From assembly GCA_032433765.1 (NCBI GenBank), contig JAVIAB010000051.1, positions 48,678,986 through 48,742,985 on the forward strand: 64,000 nucleotides of DNA. Reading direction: 5' to 3'. This DNA is from Megaustenia siamemsis. Taxonomy: Eukaryota; Mollusca; Gastropoda; Stylommatophora; Ariophantidae. The notes beneath the pieces are model-generated. The model made no database searches. It saw only the letters and a program-made list of their open reading frames with translations, and was not told the DNA's origin. The position numbers and the translations under genes are program-made. Of the stretch, positions 1 to 11,205 are shown piece after piece (position 1 is the first letter of the stretch; each line of letters starts with the position of its first letter).

Positions 1-339
1 GTAATTAAACCCAAGGCCGTGGTGCGTCATGTCGTTCAATATTCAGTTTTGTGCACGGGATCTTACTGAAGTTAGTGTTCCTGCAATAGCCAAACTATTT
101 TACGTGAACGACCGCAACAAATTAATGTATATATCCTAAAATGGTGTCAAATTCGAACAGGGTGAATTTAATATAGCCTAAAGAAGAAAACTTTTAAACT
201 AGATCAAATTTCTCAGAGCAAAAAATATTTCTATAACGTCATCAATATTCTAAGATTACATGCAAATTTTGAAAAGAAAATAACAAACGGTTATCACGCA
301 AAGCTAATTCAGGTGTGATTATGAATTTCTGAACGGACT
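1..339. other. AT-rich sequence, no feature recognised
   Basis: No open frame, repeat or motif that I can support. The downstream RT remnant may extend slightly into it, but similarity fades before about 340. Confidence 0.5.
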
Positions 340-1267
340 ATAACTGGGAATGTTTCAACAAATAAAACAGGGTGTTAGGTAAGGTTGTGTGCTGTCACCA
401 GATTTGTTTAATATTTATAGTGAGATTATTTTAAGATCTATAAGGAGCATGCCTGGCATAACAATTGGAGGTCATAATATAAATAATCTAAGGTATGCTG
501 ATGATACAGTCTTAATCGCTAAGAGTGAAAATGAGCTACAAGAAATGTTGGACATTGCAGTGAAAGAAAGCAAAAATAAAGGACTCAGCCTTAATAGCAA
601 AAAGACAGAGGTAATGGTAACAACAAAGAAAAGGACATCACCTCAGTGCAAAATAAAGACAAGTGGAACAATATTAAAACAGGTAAATGAATTTAAATAT
701 TTGGGAACTTTGTTAACCTCAGAAGGAAGATGTACAAAAGAGGCGAGGTGCAGAATGGCTCAGGCAAAAGCAGCTTTCCAAAAAATGAGGAAGATACTAT
801 GCAATCCATTTTTGACAATAGAAACAAGAAAAATAGTTCTTAAATGTTACGTACAGCCAGTCTTAACATATGGATGCGAATCATGAACAATAGGACAACC
901 GATAAGAAAATCACTGGAGTCTGTAGAAATGTGGTTTTACAGAAGAATGTTGAGTATACCATGGACAGCTAAGAAGAGAAATGAAAATGTTCTGAGAGAG
1001 GTCAAAGCAAAAAGAGAGCTAATTTCCAATATTAGGAAGAAACAATCATCATTTTTTGGCCATGTAATGAGAATAGAACAACTGGAATATATTGTAACAA
1101 CTGGAAAAATTGAGGGACGAAGAGATAGAGGGAAGCAAAGAGAAAAAATAACAGACAGCTTAAGAGAATGGCTTGGCAGAAGGTCAACAACAGAAATGAT
1201 AAATAGCTGCCGAGATCGAAAGTTGTGGAGAGACATGATCACCTACGCCAGCAGACCCGGTGTTTGA
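340..1267 (+). pseudogene. RTE-like non-LTR retrotransposon RT, 3' fragment
   Basis: 5'-truncated reverse transcriptase plus C-terminal region of an RTE-like element. The frame reads GVR*GCVLSP, then the catalytic YADDTVLIA motif near 500-525, then KYLGTLLTSEGR, KCYVQPVLTYGCES, a WFYRRMLSIPWT block and a C-terminal FFGHVMR / DRKLWRDMITYA region. Two in-frame stops break it: TAA at 380-382 where the family has Gln (VRQG), and TGA at 884-886 where it has Trp (CESW). The endonuclease and the N-terminal half of RT are missing. The frame ends in TGA at 1265-1267 and runs into a short TGATGA tail. Assignment to the RTE group is by motif style only; a related clade is possible. Confidence 0.85.
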
Positions 1268-1278
1268 TGATGATGATA
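1265..1278 (+). repeat. TGA/ATG short tail of the RTE-like copy
   Basis: Four tandem TGA/ATG units directly after the RT frame. The same tail closes the copies at 7570-7580, 23267-23278 and 57654-57664, and appears in reverse at 19785-19795 and 37550. It therefore looks like the family's 3' terminus. Confidence 0.7.
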
Positions 1279-1614
1279 GATTGAACAAGCTTGGTGATAG
1301 GATGCATCCCTGTCTTACTCCTCTTTTTATTTACATGGGTTTAGATTTCTCCTTGTTATATTTTCTTATTGCTGTTTGCTCCCAGTACAAATTACATATT
1401 AGTCGTATGTCTGTGTCGCCTAGATTTATATCCTCTAGGCAGTCTATAAGTTGGTTATGGTGTATTCTATCGAAAACTTTGGTGTAGTCAATGAAGCAGG
1501 CATATATTGGTTTGTTTACTTCTTACTTCTATGTACTTTTCAATCAATGTTCTCATGCAAAATATTGCCTTCTTTTGTGCCACTGTTTTTCCTGAATACA
1601 AATTGTTGCTCCAA
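1279..1614 (-). pseudogene. RTE-like RT, central fragment in opposite orientation
   Basis: Read on the minus strand with frameshifts, this gives the order expected of RT: a KTVAQKKAIFCMRTLIEKY block near 1614-1540, an H-Q-F-R/DRIHHNQLID block, LYWEQ near 1390, then KRGVRQGCILSP SLFN near 1330-1280. It stops just before the YADD motif. It is a second, independent element abutting the 3' tail of the plus-strand copy, tail to 3' side. The same family appears at 5560-7590. No intact frame remains. Confidence 0.75.
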
Positions 1615-2532
1615 ATGACAGCTGAAACCATGATAATTTTACTAACGACATGTGAACTGATGGTAATAATGACAGCTGAAACCATGATAATATTACTAAC
1701 GACATGTGAACTGATGGTAATAATGACAGCTGAAACCATGATAATATTACTAACGACATCTGAACTGATGTTAATAATGACAGCTGAAACCATGATAATA
1801 TTACTAACGACATGTGAACTGATGGTAATAATGGCAGCTGAAACAATGATAATATTACTAACGACATCTGAACTGATGGTAATAATGACAGCTGAAACCA
1901 TGATAATATTACTAACGACATGTGAGCTGATGGTAATAATGACAGCTGAAACCATGATAATATTACTAACGACATGTGAACTGATGGTAATAATGACAGC
2001 TGAAACCATGATAATATTACTAACGACATGTGAACTGATTATAATAATGGCAGCTGAAACCATGATAATATTACTAACGACATCTGAACGGATGGTAATA
2101 ATGACAGCTGAAACCATGATAATATTACTAACGACATGTGAACTGATGGTAATAATGACAGCTGAAACCATGATAATATTACTAACGACATGTGAACTGA
2201 TGGTAATAATGACAGCTGAAACCATGATAATGTTACTAACGACATGTGAACTGATGGTAATAATGACAGCTGAAACCATGATAATATTACTAACGACATG
2301 TGAACTGATGGTAATAATGACAGCTGAAACCATGATAATATTACTAACGACATCTGAACTGATGGTAATAATGACAGCTGAAACCATGATAATATTACTA
2401 ACGACATGTGAACTGATGGTAATAATGACAGCTGAAACCATGATAATATTACTAACGACATGTGAACTGATTATAATAATGACAGCTGAAACCATGATAA
2501 TATTACTAACGACATGTGAACTGACGATAATA
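1615..2532. repeat. 54-bp tandem repeat, 17 units
   Basis: Direct tandem copies of a 54-bp unit starting ATGACAGCTGAAACCATGAT and ending CTGATGGTAATA, with a few substitutions per unit (ACATGT/ACATCT, ATGACA/ATGGCA, CTGATGG/CTGATTA). 17 x 54 = 918 bp fits the span. Because 54 is a multiple of three, several frames stay open on both strands (18-residue peptide repeats). These are almost certainly not genes. The array begins directly at the end of the minus-strand RT fragment. Confidence 0.95.
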
Positions 2533-3837
2533 ATACTAACGACTGTAGAAAAATGGCGAACAAAATTAGGGTCAACTTAAACTTAATGGAAACAAATCAA
2601 TCATAATAATACATGTTTTAAAGAAGTTGACAACTGTGACCATTTCAGTGATAGGTATTTTGTTTATTGCACGTTAAGAGTAGATGCGATTTGAAAAGCG
2701 TGAAAGGAAACATAGAAATGAAAAACATATAACTTTAATGGCTGGTACTGTAATGATGGCCAAATGTATGTTTTTAATCTAATAATAATGAATTTTGTCA
2801 ATTTTCATAAATTACAATTGTGTCTCATACAACAATTTATAATTAGAAGAATAATGAATGCACGTGTATTTTTTTATTTTTATTTGACAGTGATGACGAT
2901 ATGAGCGTTCGTCACTAAATAATCGACGTGTGTATAACTATGATATTGACATGATAATCTACATTGTTAGAGACCATATTTACAAAGTGTATTAAAATAA
3001 CAGACAGTATCGATTACTTACTGTCTTCTGTATCATCATCATCTATACTCAAGATAACTATCATTTTCAAACTGACCGATGCAATGCAAGCTCAATCGTC
3101 CGGAAGCACCAAATACGAATTGCACAGATGTGATAAGTTGTAATCGTAGACTTTACACATAGATTTCCTGAGCTCAGTTAACGTCCCTCTTGTCAACCGA
3201 AATAGCAAATATATTATAAGGCTGCTTATATTTGCAATGTTGATATAGAATTTAATTGTGTGCAGTTTTGCTTCATGTACATTTCTCATTTTCCATTTTA
3301 ATATTATTTTATTGCATTAAGATTCTATTTTCTGGTTTGCTATTTTTGGTGCAATTTTGATTAATGATTTTTCTTTTCAAAGCTACAACTCTCTCACTTA
3401 CCTGGTGTTCATTCTTAAATTTCAATCTGATAGCAGTTTAAATGATAACACTAATTATTTGTATATATTTAACTGCTATTGGTGGGATTAGTTTTGATAT
3501 CTCCGCTCTTGGTTCAGTTTACAAAGGTGCCCGATTATGATGCGATCTGTTTTTCTTTAAACGCCTTTTGATTTAAGTGTAATTGATGAGTACCTGTTTC
3601 TATCGAAAACGGACGATAAATAAATATGTTCCATGTCAGTTTGCTCACATAACGAGTGCAAGAGCCCTCTCCGAGTGATAATATAGGTTGTATGGTCGCG
3701 CTCGACAGCCATTCAAATAAATGCTAACCATCACCATTGAGTGATATTAACCAACTTTATAAAACTACCATATCGGTTCTATAGACTATTGTTAATTGTA
3801 TCTGTAAATTCATGTGAATTTAAATGTTAACAAGATG
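2533..3837. other. AT-rich intergenic sequence
   Basis: No coding potential, tandem repeat or recognised element. There is an imperfect hairpin near 2890-2920 and a short ATC/ATG run near 3032-3045, neither of which I can assign. Confidence 0.5.
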
Positions 3838-4085
3838 ATAACTAATGTGACAAAAATGAAACGACATATTAAGTAGTTTAGCCACGTCACAAGACATAAA
3901 CAACTAACAAAATCATGCAGCTATCAACAAGTGCTAAGGAAAGAAAAGGGCGAAAATGATTGGTCACGGTACACTAGAGTGCCTGCTTGCAATGAACTGA
4001 ATATGGACTTAATCACAACTTGACTTTCTAGTCGACGTAGCTGAAGAAACAATGATTAACGTCATGGCTTGCTTAGATTGCTAAG
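3838..4085 (+). pseudogene. Highly degraded RT C-terminal fragment
   Basis: Conceptual translation across frames recalls the C-terminal region of RTE-type RTs: a W-F-S-H-V-T-R-H-K block (like WFGHVTR) near 3878-3900, a G-R-K-R stretch near 3940, then a degraded tail. Frames are broken throughout. Assignment is tentative and based on this block order only. Confidence 0.4.
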
Positions 4086-4929
4086 GTAATAACAGCGAGT
4101 AAACTTATTGAATCCACTTTCACCCCAAAGAGACACGGCTTTGCAATTTGAATATTTTATTTATCCCTATGACAGTTCATAAAATGGGATGCACTCTCAA
4201 GTTTTTTTTTTTTTAAATACGAGTGTATTATATGTAATAAATGTTGTTTTTGTTAAATGAATACTTCTAACCCACTGTATTTCCCTTGGACTAATGTCTA
4301 TAGGAAAATATTACTTATCTGTTTGGATGAATGACCTATGGTTCACATTTCCGGTCCCGATGTTTTCATGTCATAACCTCGTTTAAAACATAGACATTCT
4401 GGATTTAAGTAATAGGAAACTCTTTATACAGGGCTTCGCAATAGCAGGCGTATCTGATCATCAGAAGTGGACCCGTCGAGCAAGTGTTTCAGTCTTTTAG
4501 CGTCATGACACTCTAATGGAGGTGGGCCCGACTGGGTCATGACTCTCAGGCGCCGAACTCCTGCTACATTTAGCTCTAAAGCTTACAATGTATTCACCAG
4601 AAAATCACCACTTATTCTACGAAAAACTTCTTGGCAACAATCCCTTTCCCCCTTTTCGGTGAATCTTGTGGGCATTTATTATTCACCTTATTTGTACATG
4701 CGTCAGTCGTCACTTGTCGTAGTTTCAATTAAATGAATTTAGTTCCGGAATCCCTCACTTTCAAAAGCAGTTTCAGCATCGGCATATGCCGTTTCTCACA
4801 TGTAGAGCAGGCACTGCTATATAATGCATTTTTTGTAACGTGGACGCTGTGTGCTCATACAATTGCATTAGGAATTTCCGGCCTTCTATATGCGTGATGA
4901 GTGAACTCGTGTGTTTTGCTTGGAGACAA
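4086..4929. other. Intergenic sequence, no feature recognised
   Basis: Includes a short A/T run near 4202-4216. Short open frames have no recognisable domain. Confidence 0.5.
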
Positions 4930-5160
4930 GTTAGTGGTATAAGTAGATAGTAAATAGTTCTAAATGTGACAAGTAGTGATAGATTATGTATACTTGTTGG
5001 TGCAGCACATAATAGTGATTAGTGGAGGATCTACAGTTATTAATTGAGGAGATTTATGGAGATTTATGGGTGGGCTACAGGGATTGGTGGAGAAGCTATG
5101 TAGTTTTTGATAGGATACTTAGAGAAAATGATGGGTGATCTAATAATTAACGTAGTGTCA
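4930..5160. repeat. Degenerate GATTGGTG/ATCTA-type short repeat
   Basis: Loosely repeated phrases such as GTGATTAGTGGAGGATCTAC and GGATTGGTGGAGAAGCTATG, similar in style to the array at 7600-8650. Unit boundaries are eroded. Confidence 0.45.
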
Positions 5161-5559
5161 ATGGTGATGCTTTTATGTAGTCTTTCTTCTTTTCTTCTTT
5201 CTTTTACCCTGTCTACTGCAGGTCTTTTGTCCTACTTACTGCTTGTGCCATATAGTAATGCCGAGTGAGAGGGATGAACAATTTCGTTAGTTATGTAGCT
5301 TGAGTAACTGTGATGTCGAATTTGCTTAATGTTTATTTGATTCCATTTATCTATCTTTTTTTCTGGGTCTCCCTTTTAATGTGTACACGGATGTTTTCAT
5401 GTAATGCGCTCAAGATGCATGTTTATTGGATTTAATTCTGGCCAGAATTTATTTCAAACAATTTTATTCTTAATTTAGTTTAGCCACTAGTTGTTGCTAT
5501 CACTATTTTTCTCAAAGCTTTATTTCTAATATAATCTCTTCTAGTTTAATTTACAGCTT
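5161..5559. other. AT-rich sequence, no feature recognised
   Basis: T-rich stretches with no conserved motif. Confidence 0.45.
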
Positions 5560-5946
5560 TTTATGATTATGCAATGATTTTAGAGCAATAAGCCTAATGA
5601 GGCATGTAAAAAAAAATCTTCCTAAAAGTTATACAAGGAAGGATTCAAAATAAAATCAATATGGAATTAGAATAATAATAATTTAGATTTAGAAAAAAAC
5701 AGTGGGACAAAAGAAGCCATACTCTGCATGAAGACATTAATCGAAAAGTACACAAAGTAAACAAGCCAATATATATGCATCCTTCAGAAACTACATCAAA
5801 GGTTTTGATTTTTATACATCATAAACTTACAGACTGCTTAAAGAAATACATCTAGATGACACAGACATACGACTAATGTGTAATTTATACTGAGAGTAAA
5901 CAGCAATAATACAATAAAGCAAAGAGAACTCTACACCCATTGATAT

Positions 5947-6231
5947 TTCTTCTTCTACGATCAAAACTCATTCAGAGTAGGATGCCGGACTTTCTTATGA
6001 AGTCAGCTGTCTGTTTAAGTGATTCGGTTGGCCCGTAAAGTGTCTCTTCCAGGGAGGTGGGTGTGGACCACATTGTCCTTCTCATGTCTGTGTACTGGGG
6101 GCAATCCTGTAGAACATGTTTTGTTGTCATGTTGTCCAGTGTACAGTGGCATAGGCTGGTAGTACCTATTTTGAGTTTGTTGAACATGTGGTTTCTAATT
6201 CTGTTGTGGCCAGTACGTAGGCGAAATATGC
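5947..6231 (-). mobile_element. 5'-truncated I/Nimb-like retrotransposon 3' end, nested insertion
   Basis: Minus-strand coding for the extreme C-terminus of an RT/RNase H polyprotein: RLRTGHNRIRNHMFNKLKIG, then a cysteine-histidine motif (CHC...TTKHVLQDC), then LYGPTESLKQTADFIRKSG and stop. It is homologous to the end of the element at 16300-18414. It ends 3' in a short GAA-type run (TTCTTCTTC on the plus strand). It interrupts the 5560-7590 RT and is flanked by a 6-bp duplication, TGATAT, at 5941-5946 and 6232-6237. The flanks join to match the uninterrupted sequence seen in reverse near 1310-1330. Confidence 0.85.
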
Positions 6232-7026
6232 TGATATAAAAAGAGGAGTAAGATAGGGCTGCATCCTATCACCAAGCTTGATCTATCTAAACACTGAGCA
6301 ATTTTTTTAAAAACGTCACAGGTATGCCAGGTCTAAACATTAATAGGTAGATAATCAATAATCTAAGATATGCTGATAATACTGTTTTACTAGCAGGAAA
6401 TCCTAATTATCAATAATTACTTAATGAAATAAACATGGCAAGCAAAAAAAATATGGATTAGTTATAAATACCAAAAGGACTAAAAATATGATTATAAAGA
6501 AAGATAATATTCAAAACCTAAGTGGATATCAAAGTTGAAGGAATAGACCCGGAGACAAAAAAGAGTTACAACTACCTTGGACATACTATAACCAGTGATG
6601 GAAAATGTAAAACAGAAATAAACAACAGAATAGGAATGACAAATAGTAAATTTTAATGCCATGAAAAATATACTAACATCAAAACAAATAACACCAGGGC
6701 TAAAACTAAACATAGCAAAATGTTATATCTTCTCAACTTTCCTGTTTGGTGCAGAAACATGGACATTAGACAAGTAAACAGAACAGAAAATGGAAGCTTC
6801 TGAAATGGGGATTTATAGAAGAATATCAATAATTGGATGGAAAGACAAGAAAACAAACGATGAAGTCTTAAAACAACTAAAAATGAAAAGAGAACTACTA
6901 AACACAATTCAAACAAGACAAATTAGATTTTAATAGCACGTTGAAAGACACAGCAGCTTTAAAAAAAGTAATCTTGGAAGGGAAAATACAACGTAAAAGA
7001 GGCAGAGGCAGATTAAGACTAACATG

Positions 7027-7408
7027 TGTTAGTCACATCTCACATCTTTGTGTGTGCATGTCTGTGTTAGTCACCTCTAGTGACTCGGGCAGATGGTGCT
7101 CGTAAACCTGGGAGGGCCTACCATCTAAGGGCAGAATCCCCCTACAGAAAAGACAATCTGCTGCCTTGCAGGAAGATTGGGGACAATCAAAGGCTAGGGA
7201 AAGCAAACCCGAATAAAATGCTGGCTGAAATCGGATGCATTGGGCCACTGGTGCAGAACACAGTGCAACGTATTAACGGGTGTTCAGTCAGAGTGGATCT
7301 GACATGCCCTGATTGTGATGTTCTGTCTGTGGGGGCGATCAACACACTTAGCCTGACAGCTGACTTCATATGAGAGTCTGGAATCCTTACTCTGATTGAG
7401 TCCTGAAC

Positions 7409-7442
<34 letters not shown>
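7027..7442 (+). mobile_element. Unnamed ~416-bp retroposon with AG-repeat tail
   Basis: Inserted between the two halves of an RT block and flanked by a perfect 11-bp duplication, AGACTAACATG, at 7016-7026 and 7443-7453. The insert is less AT-rich than its surroundings and carries no transposase or RT. Its 3' end is a run of about 17 AG units (from about 7408). Size, TSD and simple-repeat tail fit a SINE or other non-autonomous retroposon. I see no clear pol III A/B boxes, so its origin is open. A 97-codon frame inside matches no domain I know. Confidence 0.75.
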
Positions 7443-7447
<5 letters not shown>

Positions 7448-7599
7448 AACATGGACGAGTAACAATAAAAGATGGACATGTCAGCCTTTGATAATCTCCA
7501 CCATCAAAGCAAGAGACGAACGGAATCACTCTCTATGGTAGCCAACGTCGATGCAGAGACGGCACTCAATGATGATGATGGTTCTTGTGATTGGTAGAA

Positions 7600-8341
7600 A
7601 ATCTATGGTGAGTAGTGGACAATCTTTGGGAGTGCTATAATGATTGGTAACTAATCTAGAGAAAATTGATAGGATATCTATCGTGACTGATGGAATATAT
7701 CTCGTGATTGGTAGAGAATCTATATAATAACTGCTGAAAGATGGGTGATTTGTGAAGGATCAATAGTGATGTATTGATGATTTGTAGTGATTTGTGAAAG
7801 CAGTTTCAGCATAAAGTAAGATGCATAGTAAATAGTTGAGAATCGAAATTGATGGGTGGAAGATTTGTAGCAATTAGTGAAGAATTTATAGAAAATTGTG
7901 AGAGATCAATAGTGGGTGCTGCATGATCTATGGCAAATGGTTGAAGATACATAGTAATTTCTGGAAGAATATGCAGTAAATGGTGGAGGATTTATAACTA
8001 TTTATCAGGAATTTATTTTGGCTTATAGAGTATCTATAGTTACGTTATGAACATGTATTAACATGTAATGGGGTGTCAAATGTGATTGGTGAGAGATCTA
8101 TATTTTCTTCTATGAAATCACTCCTGATTTTTGGCCTATATAATTATTATAATTAAGTGATTATTGATCGATCTATGATAAATGAATAAGGAATGATTGT
8201 GACTGGTGTAAAATTAATAGTATTTGGCTGGAAATATATATTAACTGGTCAGTGGTCAACTTAGGGATTGATGTGATATTTATAATGATTTCGAGGGATT
8301 TATAATGACGGTGTAGGAATCTATAATTATATGTAATATTT

Positions 8342-8401
<60 letters not shown>

Positions 8402-8650
8402 TGAAAATTGATTGTTAGAAGATTAGTAATTATTGGTGGTGGATCCAAATTTTTCCATGAGTCTAAACAATTTTTTGGGATCTTTTAGCGGTTGGTTAGA
8501 AATCTATAACGAATAGTGGGAATTTCCTACAGGCAGGTTGACGATTTATGGTGACTGATGCAGATTTATTATAATTATTAAGATATTTAGAGTAATTGAT
8601 ATAGATCTATATTGATTGGTGATGATTTATAATGATTGGTGCGGCTAGTG
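7600..8650. repeat. Degenerate minisatellite, about 20-28-bp period
   Basis: Many imperfect repeats of a phrase like GATTGGTGAAGGATCTATAG with variable spacing, e.g. near 7590, 7690, 8080, 8250 and 8610. It is too diverged to give an exact unit. The RTE-like pseudogene lies just upstream, and similar phrases occur at 4930-5160. Confidence 0.6.
8344..8398. repeat. (TA)n microsatellite
   Basis: Uninterrupted TA dinucleotides. Confidence 0.98.
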
Positions 8651-9217
8651 TTCCTCTTAAACATATCTTAGATAAAATATAATTGCCATATTTGTTGCAT
8701 TTCTTGGAGGTACATAGAGTTTTTTATGAGATCGCGGAATAAAGGTTATATGCCAAGTACGGAGACAATGTGGTGTACAGGTTTCGGCTTTTATTTAATC
8801 TCAAGTTAGAAAAAAGCCCATTATTCTACAGATTGTCGAGACCAGCGTTGACAAGGGTTTTCAATCATATATTCAATAATCTCATCTGTTGTCTAATGCC
8901 CACATTTCTTACATCCTGCCATTTGAACAACTTTTCAATTAAATAACACTGCAAATTACCTGTGACTGATGTCTAAATTACCTCTTTTAACCTTAAATTG
9001 ATTTTGCACGTTTTTGTGCTTCTTAATGGATCAGATCAGATATGATAAGGTCTATCTTGTTATGAAGCTAATTGCTGGTAAGAAGTTAAACCTTAAAACA
9101 TAGTTACCTTTATATATTTTATTGACAGTCATCTAATTAAAGTCGGAGTCTGGTTAAAAAAAAACAACATAAATAACATTATTACGAAAGGAAAGCAAGT
9201 AAAAAAAAAAAAAAGTA
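8651..9217. other. AT-rich intergenic sequence
   Basis: No gene or repeat recognised; A-runs near 9155 and 9200. Confidence 0.5.
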
Positions 9218-9461
9218 AAGTACTCCCGTCACGCCAAGTGGCGTGTAGGGAATATGGTGTTAGTGACAATAAATTTTACAGACCTTCAGCACATGATTTT
9301 TGTGGTAATGTGGTCGGTATTACGCCCGTGCCGCTTTACATTCCCAGAAAAAAATCCGGTACCCATTAAAGGCTGATGAACCGGTAGCCGTCGGTTGGGA
9401 TCGAACCCTAACTCTTGTCCTTTGTAGTCCAGTTCATAACCACTGAGCTATTGCGGCTCCC
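9218..9461 (-). mobile_element. tRNA-derived SINE (family S1)
   Basis: Minus-strand copy of a ~250-bp element. The 5' head is tRNA-like: A-box sequence TAGCTCAGTGGTTA (here slightly mutated) and B box GGTTCGATCCC. The body contains CCCAGCC..AAATGGGTACCGG then TTTTTTTCTGGGAAAGTAAAG. The 3' end has the inverted repeat ACGCCA-CT-TGGCGT followed by a TACTTTACTTT tail. Other copies: 12765-12979, 35325-35710, 46280-46544, 52384-52635 and 63291-63460. Confidence 0.85.
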
Positions 9462-10037
9462 AAAAGGAAAGCAAACTTAAAAGAAACAAAGTTAATTGAC
9501 CCAACAATTCGACGTTATATTTAATGACCTGAACACACCATGTTGACTGTCTGTAGCCCTTTTAAAGCCACCTGCACACGACAGAATACAAGCCATGACA
9601 ATAAGACACTTTTTTTTCTGTCAGTTCAATACAAAGGTTGTGTCCAAATTGACACTGATAGAGAACGTTTATTTTCTTCTTTCCTTCCTCATTTGCCTTT
9701 CAGCGTCGAGAGGATATTTTGCGGTCTTCTGCTCTTCTATTCGCTTCTACTGCTTTTATTTTTGATAGTGTTTCTAATATTCCACCCATCCATCTTTTTT
9801 CGTGGTCGACCCTTGGTTCTATCATTTTCCCGAATACATAGATGGTTTTTCTAGTTTCTGCTATCCTCGCTTCAAAATTACTTATATCCAATTATTAATG
9901 TTATTTTCTACAATCACTAAATATAAGAGAAACTGAACGTTATATGTAAAATTTCGGTTATTCAGGGATAGAACTCTGTCCATCGAGTTGTAACAGAAGT
10001 TGATTTGGTGATTAGAAAATAACTATTCAAACGAGCA
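9462..10037. other. Intergenic sequence
   Basis: Open frames on both strands (104 and 63 codons) overlap here, but neither has a recognisable domain. They are probably chance. Confidence 0.45.
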
Positions 10038-10592
10038 TTAACTGAGTATCACTGCAAACGAATTAAAATCCATAATTGTTCAACCGTCCGTGCCAGTGGA
10101 ATTATCCAAATTAGTATCTCATCTCCCAAACAAAGAAAGGTAGCTTTAGTCCCCATCATAGCAGTCTCAGCACACGCCAAAAGACATAAGGCGAAACCGC
10201 ACAGAAAGTGAACACAGCCAACTTTTCCCTGTTATACGATATCATCGTTCATCGTAAACAATTGGAATATCGAATACGATCAAAACGGATGAAACACGCA
10301 GCACACAGTGTGCACAGAGCACTTAACTCAGTAGCTCCTGCAACAAGCCGGACTTGGAATATGAGGAATGTGCAAAAAGGAACACTTTTCATACATAGCC
10401 TGCAATGGTTCCTGCCGCGTATCCACCATATTGACCGGAAGTTTACGTCCTCTTGAAAATGATGATTGTCATATTTTTTTTAATGTATAGCGCTTGATGA
10501 TGTTAGGACATCGTTTTTTACTCCAGTTCCGAACATATCACAGTTAGTCGTCGGATTATCCCCATCGCACATCAAACAACAGACCGTAAGAT
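10038..10592 (+). repeat. Dispersed repeat A, copy 1 (first part)
   Basis: Aligns along its length with the reverse complement of 43947-44618. Shared landmarks: ATCACTGCAAACGA, GTCTCAGCACACGCCAAAAG, AAGTGAACACAGCCAAC, ATACGATATCATC, AACTCAGTAGCTCCTGCA and GCGCTTGATGATGTTAGG. It is noncoding and of unknown class. At 10593 similarity breaks and resumes at 11151 with GGCCTGTCTAGGGAT, so about 558 bp is inserted here relative to copy 2. Confidence 0.8.
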
Positions 10593-10639
10593 CTTCTCGC
10601 AATGTGAATTTGTGAAATTATAAATCACATATTGAAATG

Positions 10640-10965
10640 ATAAATTCACATGTCTGCCCGGAGGCGAAGGTGCATCTCACAGCACCAGAGCTGAAAGTTG
10701 TCAGCGACCCATAGCTGATGGCTTACGCCAGGATCGATGAACCATAACCATCCAGACCCTGCTCCACCTCTCCGTGGTGACAGACTAACCTGTCTAGTCT
10801 GGGCAATCGAGTAGGGATCAAAGAGTGAAAACAACCTGGTTCTGAAAAATGTCGCGCTGAAGTCGGATGTGTTGGGCCTAAAGGCGCAAATATCACAAAT
10901 ATACCGCAAGCCACAACACAACGCAGACACGCTCACTTAACGTCCTTTTAAGGGCGGATGATGAA
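10640..10965 (-). repeat. Dispersed repeat B, copy 1
   Basis: The reverse complement matches 59210-59545 closely and 48130-48330 less well. Landmarks: CTTAAAAGGACGTTAAGTG, GTGATATTTGCGCCTTT, CAGACTAGACAGGTTAGTCT and GGTCGCTGACAACTT. It carries a 96-codon frame (10646-10936) whose peptide is recognisably similar to the frame in the 59-kb copy (CDICAFRPN, QTRQVSL, VADNFQLWCCE). Unknown family. It lies inside the interruption of repeat A copy 1. Confidence 0.8.
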
Positions 10966-11150
10966 GAGCTGTACTCTTTTAGTCATCGAATGCAGCAAAC
11001 AAGCAGCAAACATGTCTACCCTAGATTTCACAGTAGCCCTTTTGAATTTAGACAACATCCTTCCTGACTAACATGAAACTCCGAGAGTCACCCCGGTGCT
11101 GGAAAGTCATGAACAAAGATCCGTCATTTCGCCTTTCAACATTAGCGTTT

Positions 11151-11205
11151 GGCCTGTCTAGGGATACACGATGAGTCATTATGATGACGTAGCACACAAA
11201 ACAAT
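11151..11205 (+). repeat. Repeat A, copy 1 (continuation)
   Basis: GGCCTGTCTAGGGATACACG and ATGACGTAGCACACAAAA match the end of copy 2 in reverse (near 43980-44025). This is the far end of repeat A beyond the 558-bp interruption. Confidence 0.7.

Larger units (their letters stand above)
5560..7590 (+). pseudogene. RTE-like RT pseudogene, split by two younger insertions
   Basis: In order this shows NDFRAISLM and an I-Q-G-R-I-Q-N-K block (5570-5670), FRKNSGTKEAILCMKTLIEK (near 5690-5750), a degraded palm, KRGVR*GCILSPSL (6238-6285), YADNTVL near 6370-6400, a YLGHTITSDGK block (6570-6605), ETWTLDK (6755-6775), YRRISIIGWKDKK (6815-6850), then LEGKIQRKRGRGRLRLTW split by an insertion and resumed at 7443, and a WRSMVAN-like end with an ATGATGATG tail at 7570-7580. 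Many stops and frameshifts make it inactive. Insertions at 5947-6231 and 7027-7442 separate its pieces; removing each restores collinearity with the related copies at 19781-20212 and 37545-38232. Confidence 0.85.

Noticed and set aside
1507..2580. 357-codon and 335-codon frames as repeat proteins
   Set aside because: Both are produced by a 54-bp tandem array whose unit is divisible by three; no start context or unique domain.
9540..9891. Overlapping 104- and 63-codon frames as small genes
   Set aside because: No homology recognised and both strands open over the same region; kept as unassigned.
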